From contig JAABUB010000008.1 in NCBI GenBank assembly GCA_011389575.1, positions 1-60,154 of the forward strand: 60,154 bases of DNA. Direction: 5' to 3'. Source of the stretch: Desulfotignum sp. (GTDB lineage: Bacteria > Desulfobacterota > Desulfobacteria > Desulfobacterales > Desulfobacteraceae). The notes beneath the pieces are model-generated. The model searched no databases. It saw only the letters and a list, made by a program, of their open reading frames with translations, and was not told the DNA's origin. Made by a program: the position numbers and the translations under genes. Below are positions 43,440 to 50,695 of this stretch, piece by piece; position 1 is the first letter of the stretch; each line of letters begins with the position of its first letter.

Positions 43440-44816
43440 TTATTTACTCTCCTGCCTGGGTTTGGGCAGGGTTTCCAGATCCTTGAGTGCTGCATCGATC
43501 TGTTCCTGGGGCAGTTCATGGTCTGCCAGTTCCCCTTTGAAGTATGAGGCATAGGATGCCATATCCACCAGGCCGTGGCCTGACCAGTTAAAAAGGATGA
43601 CCTTTTCTTTGCCTTCTTCCTTTGCTTTGAGCGCCTCCCTGATGGCCATGGCCACGGCATGGTTGCATTCCGGGGCCGAGATATAGCCTTCGGACCGGGC
43701 AAATGTCAACCCGGCCTTAAAGGTTTCCAGTTGGTGAATGGCTTCCGGCCGGATGATGCCGTCCAGGATCAGCTGGCTGACAATGGGGGACATGCCGTGG
43801 TACCGAAGCCCGCCTGCATGAATGGGAGCAGGCACGAAATTGTGGCCCAGGGTGTGCATGGGCAAAAGAGGGGTCATCTGCACGGTGTCGCCGAAATCAT
43901 AGGCAAAGGGTCCACGGGTCATGGTGGGACAGGATGTGGGCTCTACTCCAATGATGTCGATCTCTTTGCCGTTGATCTTGTCCCTGGCAAAGGGAAATGC
44001 CAGGCCGGCAAAGTTGCTGCCCCCGCCGGCGCTGCCGATGATCACATCCGGATAATCCCCTGCCATTTCCATCTGCTTCTGGGCTTCCAGCCCGATGATG
44101 CTCTGATGGATCATCACATGGTTCAACACCGATCCCAGGGCATATTTGGTGTTCTCATCAGAGACCGCTTCTTCCACTGCTTCGGAAATGGCCATGCCCA
44201 GAGAGCCAGGGGAATCCGGATTCTTTTCCAGGATGGAGCGGCCGGCCTTTGTTTCCGTGGAGGGACTGGCTGTGCAGTTGGCCCCCCAGGTTTCCATCAT
44301 CAACCGGCGGTAGGGTTTCTGGTTGTAGGAGATTTTTACCATGAACACCTTGCATTCAATGCCGAAAAATGCGCAGCACATGGCCAGGCTGCTGCCCCAC
44401 TGCCCAGCTCCGGTCTCGGTGGTGATCTTTTTGGTGCCTGCCACCTTGTTGTAATAGGCCTGGGCCAGGGCGGTGTTGGGCTTGTGGGAGCCTGCCGGGC
44501 TCACCCCTTCGTTTTTAAAGTAGATCCTTGCAGGTGTATCCAGGGCCTTTTCCAGATTTCTGGCCCGGAACAAAGGAGACGGCCGCCATATGGCATACCT
44601 GTCCAGGATCTCTTCAGGAATATCGATCCACCGGTCCGTGCTCACTTCCTGTTCAATGAGGTTCATGGGAAAAATCGGGGCCAGATCTTCAGGCCCGCAG
44701 GGCTGGCCGGTTCCCGGATGCAGGGGCGGTTCCATGGGGGTGGGCATGTCTGCCATGATGTTGTACCATTTGCGGGGCATTTCCTGTTCGGTAAGCAAAA
44801 ACTTTTGGGTCTTCAT
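43440..44816 (-). CDS. TrpB2-type tryptophan synthase beta-like PLP enzyme
   Basis: Fold-type II PLP enzyme of 458 aa, the long TrpB2 class (TIGR01415 type). PLP Lys is in [14 protein letters not shown] (about residue 109), [14 protein letters not shown] follows, and the phosphate-cradle is [13 protein letters not shown] (about residue 255). TrpB2 occurs without TrpA and may make tryptophan from indole or serine salvage, or act on related substrates such as O-phosphoserine. No trp genes are adjacent. Located convergently to the aminotransferase. Confidence 0.92.
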   Translation of the reverse strand: MKTQKFLLTEQEMPRKWYNIMADMPTPMEPPLHPGTGQPCGPEDLAPIFPMNLIEQEVSTDRWIDIPEEILDRYAIWRPSPLFRARNLEKALDTPARIYFKNEGVSPAGSHKPNTALAQAYYNKVAGTKKITTETGAGQWGSSLAMCCAFFGIECKVFMVKISYNQKPYRRLMMETWGANCTASPSTETKAGRSILEKNPDSPGSLGMAISEAVEEAVSDENTKYALGSVLNHVMIHQSIIGLEAQKQMEMAGDYPDVIIGSAGGGSNFAGLAFPFARDKINGKEIDIIGVEPTSCPTMTRGPFAYDFGDTVQMTPLLPMHTLGHNFVPAPIHAGGLRYHGMSPIVSQLILDGIIRPEAIHQLETFKAGLTFARSEGYISAPECNHAVAMAIREALKAKEEGKEKVILFNWSGHGLVDMASYASYFKGELADHELPQEQIDAALKDLETLPKPRQESK

Positions 44817-44958
44817 GGGATCTCCTTTAATGGCAAAGTTAATAAAGGTGGTGGCCGTTGGCTGAAAAAATTTCCTCCTTGTATAAAAAGTTTTACATTA
44901 TCAGGCTGCAGGCTTGTTAAAAAAATGCCTGTTCTGCACTGCACATCAAAAAAAACGA

Positions 44959-45681
44959 TTACCGTTCGCCCCCGATAAAAGCATGGGGATCTGCCATAAA
45001 CGCTTTGTAAAGCCGGTAATAGTCGGTATCTTCATACTGCACCGGCAAAATTTTCGGCCCGTCAAACCCGTAAATCACCGCATCAGGGCAAGCCATGAGA
45101 ATGGGGGAATGGGTGGCGATGACAAACTGGGCATGTCCTTTGCCGCTCTCTTTGACAATCAGGTTGAGCAGGTCCACCAGGGACCTGGGAGACAAAGCGG
45201 TTTCCGGTTCATCCAGAAAATACACCCCTTTGCGCCGGTACCGGCTGGCAAAATAGGACATCAAAGACTGGCCGTGGGACTGGGTGATGAGCGATTTTCC
45301 GCCGAAATAATCCAGCATGGGCCGGTCATTGACCGCCCACTCTTCGAGTTTTCTGGCAAAATGGGAAAAATTCTGTGACCCGAAATAGGATCCCGGCACC
45401 GGCTCTTGTGACCAGGTGACCGACAGGTGGCGGTACAGTTTTTTTTCATGGGGATTTGCCTCGCACCGCAGATAAAATTCCGGCTGCCAGATGTGGATCC
45501 CGCAGCAGATGGCCAGGGCCTCCAGCAGGGTGGATTTGCCGGTGCCGTTCTCCCCGCAAAATATGGTGACCGGCTGGTTGAACGAAAGTGTTTGCGTCTG
45601 CTGCAGCACTTCCAGGCAGAAAGGATATGCCTGTTCATCCGGAAAGGTGTGGCGGTGAATCGCAGCACTTTCCAGAAACAT
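44959..45681 (-). CDS. Small AAA/ABC-type ATPase
   Basis: SMC/RecF-type ATPase of 240 aa with Walker A GENGTGKST (about residue 43), signature-like ALSPRSLVDLL and Walker B GVYFLDEPETAL (about residue 150), then IATHSPIL (D-loop/H-loop His). Lacks a coiled-coil or nuclease domain; such compact ATPases often occur alone or in defence-related pairs. Its ATG overlaps by one base the stop of the Cys-rich gene before it, so they are co-translated. Confidence 0.85.
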   Translation of the reverse strand: MFLESAAIHRHTFPDEQAYPFCLEVLQQTQTLSFNQPVTIFCGENGTGKSTLLEALAICCGIHIWQPEFYLRCEANPHEKKLYRHLSVTWSQEPVPGSYFGSQNFSHFARKLEEWAVNDRPMLDYFGGKSLITQSHGQSLMSYFASRYRRKGVYFLDEPETALSPRSLVDLLNLIVKESGKGHAQFVIATHSPILMACPDAVIYGFDGPKILPVQYEDTDYYRLYKAFMADPHAFIGGER

Positions 45682-45989
45682 CAGGCAGATCCTTTGTCTG
45701 ACCGGGACGGATCTTCTGTGGTATTTTTTTTGGCCTGCTGTATCAGATCCACCAGGGTCTGCATTTTGGGCCGGCCCTGTTGCGCAAATGCTGCGGCAAA
45801 ATCTTCCCCGGACAAAGTCTGTTTAAAATACCCCACCACATCGAACTGATGATGCCAGCAGTCCAGGGCCTTAAAGCAGGGGCTGTCCATATTTTCAACT
45901 CTGCAATAGCCAAAATGAACCTGATGCCCCAGCCTGGGGCACCGGACCTGTACGTCGTCGGAAGGCGGCGCTGTGGAAAAAGTGCTCAT
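45681..45989 (-). CDS. Cys-rich conserved hypothetical protein
   Basis: 102 aa from ATG 45989 (GAGGAGG five bases upstream; ATG 46043 is less likely). Contains CPRLGHQVHFGYCRVEN and CFKALDCWHH, giving four Cys and two or more His that suggest a zinc or Fe-S site. Co-translated with the AAA ATPase. Similar CPRLG-type small proteins are familiar from sulfate reducers, function unknown. Confidence 0.72.
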   Translation of the reverse strand: MSTFSTAPPSDDVQVRCPRLGHQVHFGYCRVENMDSPCFKALDCWHHQFDVVGYFKQTLSGEDFAAAFAQQGRPKMQTLVDLIQQAKKNTTEDPSRSDKGSA

Positions 45990-46124
45990 GAATCCTCCTC
46001 TCACCCTTGGTTTTTGTTTATGGCAATCACAAGGGCATGTCAAGTATTATCATCAAAGATCATCACATCCCATCAGCGCATCGTTTTGCTGGCCTTTTAT
46101 TTTTTATATACAAGAAAAATCGGC

Positions 46125-46418
46125 CTAATATCCTGCTTCTTTTTGATGCCGAAAAGCCAGTACATAGACTGAACCAAATTTTTCATCAAAGCGATAAAAG
46201 GCGGCGTAGCCTGAATTCCCAAAAGGTATTATTAATTCCCGCAAGTCAGGTATCTCGTTTATAGCTCTGCCTATTTCAGGCTCTGTCCTCAAAATGGAAA
46301 AATGATAGGATATCGCTTGTGCAGCTTTCTTGGCGGCATTGGGATTCTTTTCTGCCAAAAAAGAACGACAACGTTCCAACCCTTGGGCTGCGCCTTCCGT
46401 GACAATTATTTGTGGCAT
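46125..46418 (-). CDS. RelE/ParE family toxin
   Basis: 97 aa, single-domain toxin fold: LERCRSFLAEKNPNAAKKAAQAI helices, then beta strands with ELIIPFGNSGYAAFYRF and VYVLAFRHQKEAGY. ParE-type toxins target gyrase and RelE-type cleave mRNA; the family member is not resolvable here. It overlaps the antitoxin gene by 13 bases, the usual toxin-antitoxin coupling. Confidence 0.85.
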   Translation of the reverse strand: MPQIIVTEGAAQGLERCRSFLAEKNPNAAKKAAQAISYHFSILRTEPEIGRAINEIPDLRELIIPFGNSGYAAFYRFDEKFGSVYVLAFRHQKEAGY

Positions 46419-46678
46419 TTAGGAATCGTAGTCTCGTTATCAGTGCCCCACTGGCTAAGCCATTCTTGAACTTCTTCACCGGTCAGATGTTGTCCGGTTT
46501 CTTTGTAAGCAGTCCATGATGCCAAAGCTTCTCGTTTGAATCTCTCTTTGGCTTCCTCTCTTTCAACATAATCCTGGATGGCTTCACGCATAATCCAATG
46601 GGCTGAACGGTTTCGAATGTCGGCAATGTGCTGGACTCTGTTTTTTAAGTCCTCATCTATTCTTACGGATGTAGCCAT
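46406..46678 (-). CDS. Ribbon-helix-helix (CopG/ParD) antitoxin
   Basis: 90 aa with an N-terminal ribbon-helix-helix (ATSVRIDEDLKNRVQHIA, RSAHWIMREAIQDYV) for operator binding and an acidic C-terminal tail for toxin binding. Partner of the overlapping RelE/ParE toxin. This is an apparently intact pair at the left edge of the island. Confidence 0.85.
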   Translation of the reverse strand: MATSVRIDEDLKNRVQHIADIRNRSAHWIMREAIQDYVEREEAKERFKREALASWTAYKETGQHLTGEEVQEWLSQWGTDNETTIPKCHK

Positions 46679-46747
46679 ACTTATCCCTCTTTATTACAGT
46701 GTAATACTTTTAATAAAAAATATCATGAAAACAAATCGTTGTCAAAT

Positions 46748-46767
46748 TATGTTCCACTGATTTCATT
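46748..46767 (+). repeat. 20-bp repeat at the left edge of the truncated XRE copy
   Basis: TATGTTCCACTGATTTCATT is identical to 49898-49917, where it is the start of the SRPBCC pseudogene on the other strand. Here it abuts (3 bases away) a truncated copy of the XRE gene, marking a recombination junction. Confidence 0.85.
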
Positions 46768-46770
46768 GAT

Positions 46771-47052
46771 GTGATCCCATATGATGAATACCTTCAGGCG
46801 TTTCCATGCGTGGAGGCGGATGACGACACGTTGATCCCGCATGAGGTCGTGAGCATCCTTGTCGATCAGGATTGCAATTTGGCCAAGGCCTGGCGGCTGC
46901 ACCTGGGCTTGACTCAAAAAGATGTCGCATCCAGGGCCGGGATCAGCCAGGCGGCATTGTCCCAAATGGAAAAATCAGACAACTTGAGAACCAGTACACT
47001 GGAAAAGCTGGCCGGCGCAATGAACCTGACGGTTGAACAGCTCACCGATTAA
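46771..47052 (+). pseudogene. Truncated copy of XRE antitoxin gene
   Basis: 282 bases matching 49182-49463 with about four mismatches. It encodes the XRE helix-turn-helix half (GLTQKDVASRAGISQAALSQMEKS) but lacks the first 20 codons and the upstream RelE toxin gene of the intact copy. A GTG at 46771 could still start translation (93 aa) but no ribosome site is visible. The 20 bases left of it come from elsewhere in the duplicated locus. Confidence 0.85.
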
Positions 47053-47606
47053 TCCTCGTTTGAAAAATTGTCTTGACCCCCATCCTTTCCGTCACCCGAC
47101 TCCTTTGCCCGTTCAGCCACAAACGCCCGCAATTCAACCATCCGCCCGGTTGCCTTCCCAAGTCCTTTTTGGGCGATCTGAACCGCCTTTTCCTTTTCTT
47201 TTGTTTCCCAGTAAAACTCAGCCAGATCATGGTAATCAGTGCCAACTTCCATATACTTCAACCGAAGCTCAAGGTATTTAGCATGGTCCCCGATCTGACG
47301 ATAAATGTTGCGAGCATTGCGGAGTTGCCATTGATCATTTATTGAAATCGAATGCTGCCCCTTTCTTTCTCTTTCGAGGGCATGAAGTCGATTGCTTGGT
47401 TGCACTTTTAGATCATCGTTAATTTTTGCTCCTTTCGCCCAGGCAGTAACTATGCAAGGGCGGCTAACCCTAAAGATTCGAGCCTTGCCAGAGCGGGAGA
47501 GACCACTGCCGGAAAACCACGTTGTAAGCCCGGGCCGAGTGCAATGATTTGTTCTGCAAATTATGACGTCCAACGAAAAGATGGTTTTCGTTTTGTTTGC
47601 ACACAA
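47049..47606 (-). pseudogene. Fused remnants: HigB-like toxin tail and SWIM/TPR protein tail
   Basis: An open frame of 185 codons that does not look like one protein. Its middle (SNRLHALERERKGQHSISINDQWQ) matches the central region of HigB/RelE toxins. The following part (LRNARNIYRQIGDHAKYLELRLKYMEVG split, DYHDLAEFYWETKEKEKAV) matches the TPR-like C-terminal region of SWIM zinc-finger proteins. It ends exactly at the stop of the duplicated XRE fragment. The N-terminal 70 residues have no recognisable origin. Most likely a patchwork of gene ends left by recombination. Confidence 0.6.
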
Positions 47607-47782
47607 TCACGCAAATACAGATTTATTAAATTTTGATATGGAACACCCGTCTCTTCTGCTAATTCTTTAAAATAATCAATAATATCAACGCCAATTCTGA
47701 TGGTAACCTGTTTTTTTAGTTGCTTGGCGTAAGGATTTTTACGTCCCTCCATTTTTTCAAAATCATATTCTTTTCTCATCAT
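47561..47782 (-). CDS. brnA: BrnA-like antitoxin
   Basis: 73 aa. C-terminal ribbon-helix-helix with KQVTIRIGVDIIDYFKELAEETGVPYQ, the typical BrnA arrangement in which the DNA-binding region is at the C-terminus. It overlaps the stop of the brnT remnant (47779-47781). Antitoxin looks intact while its toxin is frameshifted. Confidence 0.8.
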   Translation of the reverse strand: MMRKEYDFEKMEGRKNPYAKQLKKQVTIRIGVDIIDYFKELAEETGVPYQNLINLYLRDCVQTKRKPSFRWTS

Positions 47783-48068
47783 ATCCCCCTAAAATATGCT
47801 TTTTGCTCTTTCTTGGTTGCTTTTCTTGCTGAAATAATACGAATGATTGATTCATCATCTCGATAGCAATGGCAAACGACCAGAATTTTAAGCGTTTGGC
47901 TGAAACCTAAAAGCAAGTACTTTTTTCTTCGAAGGAATGATCTGGATCATCAAATTCAATGGCATTATCGTCAAAAAATACTGTTTGGGCTTCTTCAAAA
48001 GAAATTCCATGTTTCTTTAGGTTAGCGGTATTTTTTGGTTCATCCCATTCGAAAATCAATTTTTTCAT
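47779..48068 (-). pseudogene. brnT: BrnT-like toxin, single-base frameshift
   Basis: Starts MKKLIFEWDEPKNTANLKKHGISFEEAQTVF (split), an unmistakable BrnT N-terminus, then goes out of frame at an A6 tract (T6 on the plus strand, 47921-47926). In the second frame it continues YLLLGFSQTLKILVVCHCYR and IIRIISARKATKKEQKAYF to a TGA overlapping brnA. Adding one A restores the full reading frame. It could be real inactivation, a phase-variable tract, or a sequencing error. Confidence 0.82.
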
Positions 48069-48136
48069 ACTTATAATGTAAATATATTATAATTATATGT
48101 CAAGCGAGATTATTACATGCAGAACACCAAAAAAGT

Positions 48137-48219
48137 GCAAAGATTTCATGGTTCGGCATGCACAGGCTCAGATGTACAAGCCCGCTTTGGTTTGCATTTT
48201 GTAATATTCCGGCCGCCTC
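48137..48219. repeat. 83-bp partial copy of ferredoxin-like gene
   Basis: Matches 52991-53073 (inside the 4Fe-4S protein gene) without gaps and with about four mismatches. It contains no complete gene. A second fragment at 50110-50138 matches the adjoining 53071-53099. Confidence 0.85.
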
Positions 48220-48233
48220 ATAAGGTGATTTAT

Positions 48234-48423
48234 TTATTTCCGTAGCGGTAGAATGCGGGCTCTGGATTTCTTTTCATCAATGGTAATCAAAGCCCCTTCA
48301 TCAAGATGCTTTTCAAACTGATGTATCGCAGAAATGATATAGCCGAATAGATGTTCAGGTGTTACATCCTGGATTCTAAGATACCCACTGAGGGGAAAGA
48401 TTCATGTCTATTAGGAATTTCAT
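48234..48423 (-). pseudogene. DUF5615 (PIN-like) toxin with internal deletion
   Basis: Begins MKFLIDMNLSPQWVS, the hallmark N-terminus of DUF5615 proteins, overlapping the DUF433 stop region. After 15 codons it hits a stop; another frame then continues VTPEHLFGYIISAIHQFEKH and LITIDEKKSRARILPLRK, the DUF5615 C-terminus. The middle (about 60 residues) is missing. It is the toxin partner of the downstream-oriented DUF433 gene. Confidence 0.8.
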
Positions 48424-48656
48424 GCAGATTCCTGCATAAATGGGATGTCAATCTCCTCAACACGCCATGCAGCATAAGCAAGCGCTTCGTCAATATCCTC
48501 AGATTCAAGATAAGGATAAAGATTCAATATTTTTTCCTTGCTGTGGCCCGAGGCCACTAATCCTACAATTGTACCGGCTGTTACACGCATACCACGAATA
48601 CAAGGTTTGCCTCCCATTATCCTTGAATCGAAGGTAATTCTTGCGAATGTCGACAT
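48420..48656 (-). CDS. DUF433 antitoxin-like protein
   Basis: 78 aa, intact DUF433 with MGGKPCIRGMRVTAGTIVGLVASGHS and YPYLESEDIDEALAYA, a compact helix-turn-helix-like fold found beside DUF5615 toxins. Transcribed before the DUF5615 remnant. GGAGGA precedes the start. Its partner toxin is deleted, so it may now be an orphan antitoxin. Confidence 0.85.
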   Translation of the reverse strand: MSTFARITFDSRIMGGKPCIRGMRVTAGTIVGLVASGHSKEKILNLYPYLESEDIDEALAYAAWRVEEIDIPFMQESA

Positions 48657-48889
48657 ACCATCCTCCTTAAAATAAGTTTAACCACTCTATAATAATGAAT
48701 AAATACAATGCACATGGCAAGCATCATTGTTCAGGTAATTTTTAACAATGAAAATGTCCTGTTTTCAGACTACACTGCCAGGATAAGAAAAAGAATGAAA
48801 TCCAAAGAAAACGAAATTATAAATAAAAATCTTATATTTATACTTATATTTTGATTGACTATCTTATATTTTTTCCTTATAAATAAATC

Positions 48890-49141
48890 ATGAACAAAAT
48901 TAAATGGCGCAAAAAAGCACTTCGGCAGCTTAGAAGAATCAAAGACCGGAAGGCACGGTCAACCATAAAGAACACCGTGGGAACATTGACCTCTTTCCCG
49001 GACTGCCGGAACGTGAAACGCCTGACCAATCATCAATATGATTACCGTCTCAGGGCAGGAAATTGGCGGGTATTTTTTACGGAGGCTTTTGAGATTGTCC
49101 ATATAGAGGAGGTGAAAAAGAGAAATGAAAGAACATACTAA
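48890..49141 (+). CDS. RelE-type toxin
   Basis: 83 aa, with the RelE-like N-terminal helices (KWRKKALRQLRRIKDRKARS) and C-terminal strands NHQYDYRLRAGNWRVFFT and IVHIEEVKKRNERTY, which include the basic and Tyr residues expected of an mRNA interferase. It overlaps the XRE antitoxin gene by 17 bases. The 233 bases upstream are very AT-rich and hold the divergent promoters. Confidence 0.85.
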   Translation: MNKIKWRKKALRQLRRIKDRKARSTIKNTVGTLTSFPDCRNVKRLTNHQYDYRLRAGNWRVFFTEAFEIVHIEEVKKRNERTY

Positions 49142-49463
49142 CGTACAGATAATTGAACAAAACGGAATCCCTGTGTTTGCAGTGATCCCATATGATGAAT
49201 ACCTTCAGGCGTTTCCATGCGTGGAGGCGGATGACGACACGTTGATCCCGCATGAGGTCGTGAGCATTCTTGTCGATCAGGATTGCAATTTAGCCAAGGC
49301 CTGGCGGCTGCACCTGGGCTTGACTCAAAAAGATGTCGCATCCAGGGCCGGGATCAGCCAGGCGGCATTGTCCCAAATGGAAAAATCAGACAATTTGAGA
49401 ACCAGTACACTGGAAAAGCTGGCCGACGCAATGAACCTGACGGTTGAACAGCTCACCGATTAA
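49125..49463 (+). CDS. XRE family antitoxin/regulator
   Basis: 112 aa. An N-terminal beta-rich stretch (QIIEQNGIPVFAVIPYDEYL) is followed by a Cro/C1-type helix-turn-helix (LTQKDVASRAGISQAALSQME, about residues 73-93). Toxin-first gene order with the RelE gene fits the HigBA-like arrangement. The last 282 bases are duplicated at 46771-47052. Its stop overlaps the end of the SRPBCC pseudogene on the other strand. Confidence 0.88.
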   Translation: MKEHTNVQIIEQNGIPVFAVIPYDEYLQAFPCVEADDDTLIPHEVVSILVDQDCNLAKAWRLHLGLTQKDVASRAGISQAALSQMEKSDNLRTSTLEKLADAMNLTVEQLTD

Positions 49464-49916
49464 TTACCATTTGCGGCAAAATAATCTGACAGGAGCCGTT
49501 GCCACTCTGTGATAAATTCCCTGTATGCCTCAGCCGTGAATCCCGAGACAAAGGCTTCTCCCGTCTCAGAGAGCGCAATATACCTGTAGGTGACCGCAAC
49601 CTTGTGTGTGCTGACCGGCCAGGGCCTCACAGCATACTTTCACAACCCCGACCTTGGCACCGGGTTCAACCTTGTAAAACTATACACAATGGACGTCTGG
49701 ACGGTATCTTTTTACCAGCCAGACAACCTCGGCCGCAGCGTGGTCATGGGACTTTGTCAAAAACACATAGTCCTCAGACAGCTCCTTTGTGTCCATGACA
49801 TTCTCATAGTCCCATCCCGGCACCCAGTGCTTTTCCCCTTCAGGACTGAAAAGAGGAAAAACCCTTGATACCGGCTGCGGCACCACAAATGACATACTAT
49901 GTTCCACTGATTTCAT
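49460..49916 (-). pseudogene. SRPBCC-like domain protein, disrupted
   Basis: Starts MKSVEHSMSFVVPQPVSRVFPLFSP, followed by HWVPGWDYENV, as in START/Bet v1-like proteins. An in-frame TAG (49680-49682) is followed in the same frame by FYKVEPGAKVGVVKV, and near 49600 the frame shifts before VAVTYRYIALSETGEAFVSG and TEWQRLLSDYF. Two lesions make it a pseudogene. Function of the intact family member is unknown. Confidence 0.75.
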
Positions 49917-49924
49917 TTTTCCTC

Positions 49925-50138
49925 CCCGGGGCTGACCCCAAACATCTGCGGTTCATCCGCCGGCATGGTTTGTCGGCATCGGCAGCAGTGGTAAAGTAAT
50001 TCTTTACAACTGAAATTTCATCCAACTCCCCTTCTTTCAATATGTTGGAGATATATTGACCAATGTTTTGCCTGGAGGTGTCAAGCGGCGAACAATCAGT
50101 TTTGCCGAACTCCTTTACATCAATATGACGCGCCTTTC
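49925..50138 (-). pseudogene. RhuM (virulence protein)-like fragment fused to ferredoxin-gene fragment
   Basis: One frame without a start codon reads DTSRQNIGQYISNILKEGEL and ISVVKNYFTTAAD, the conserved N-terminal part of RhuM-family proteins. Upstream it runs into ARHIDVKE, encoded by a 29-base segment (50110-50138) matching 53071-53099 of the 4Fe-4S gene. Only a fragment of either gene is left. Confidence 0.6.
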
Positions 50139-50200
50139 CCTATCATCCATCATGACATCACCGACAATGGCCGTTTCAAATACCGCTTCGCTGTTCTGTT

Positions 50201-50695
50201 TCATGATTTTCTTTCCAAAACAAATCTGGCCTTTTCTCTTCTGAGCATCTCATATGGAGTCATGCAACGCAGATCAAGACCGATACAGGCATCGGGAATC
50301 TTGATCCGCTTCCTGGACATGGAAGGCACTTCGTGGGTCACAACTGTATGCCCCCCTGCCATTGCGTGGGCAACCAGATAGAAATCAGCAATCTGAAAAA
50401 AGGTGTTGATGGCAACCGGTTCGTAATGTTGACTGGTAGCCCAGGCACTCACCTGGCCGAATTTTGCAGCGGTCCGGCTATCAGTTTTCAGGAAAAGACC
50501 GTTTCCGTGCTGCTGCATCCAGTCGGTCAATTCGTCCGATCCGGCACTGATTTCATCGGCCACCTTATCAAGGCTGAAAACCCGGCCTGCATGATTGTTG
50601 TCAATCAACCACTGCCAGAATGCCGGACAGAAATCCAGACCATAATGCAGATTTTTGGCCTGAATAAACACATTGGCGTCCAGCAGATATATCAT
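50201..50695 (-). CDS. DUF4411 family PIN-like toxin
   Basis: 164 aa. PIN-like acidic residues occur in IYLLDANVFIQAKN (Asp, residue 6), DKVADEISAGSDEL, and IADFYLVAHAM (Asp, about 110), with VVTHEVPS following; this is the DUF4411 pattern. PIN domains cleave RNA. It overlaps the XRE-ImmA gene by 4 bases. A 29-codon frame beginning at 50204 overlaps its stop and resembles an hsdS tail, probably debris. Confidence 0.85.
   Translation of the reverse strand: MIYLLDANVFIQAKNLHYGLDFCPAFWQWLIDNNHAGRVFSLDKVADEISAGSDELTDWMQQHGNGLFLKTDSRTAAKFGQVSAWATSQHYEPVAINTFFQIADFYLVAHAMAGGHTVVTHEVPSMSRKRIKIPDACIGLDLRCMTPYEMLRREKARFVLERKS

Noticed and set aside
47466..47560. Adenylylsulfate-kinase-like P-loop (TTWFSGSGLSRSGKA) in the composite frame
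   Set aside because: The P-loop spacing is wrong and the surrounding residues do not match the kinase; probably coincidence.
49680..49682. TAG as a pyrrolysine codon in the SRPBCC gene
   Set aside because: The frame is also shifted about 80 bases later, so readthrough alone would not restore the protein; the family is not a known pyrrolysine protein.
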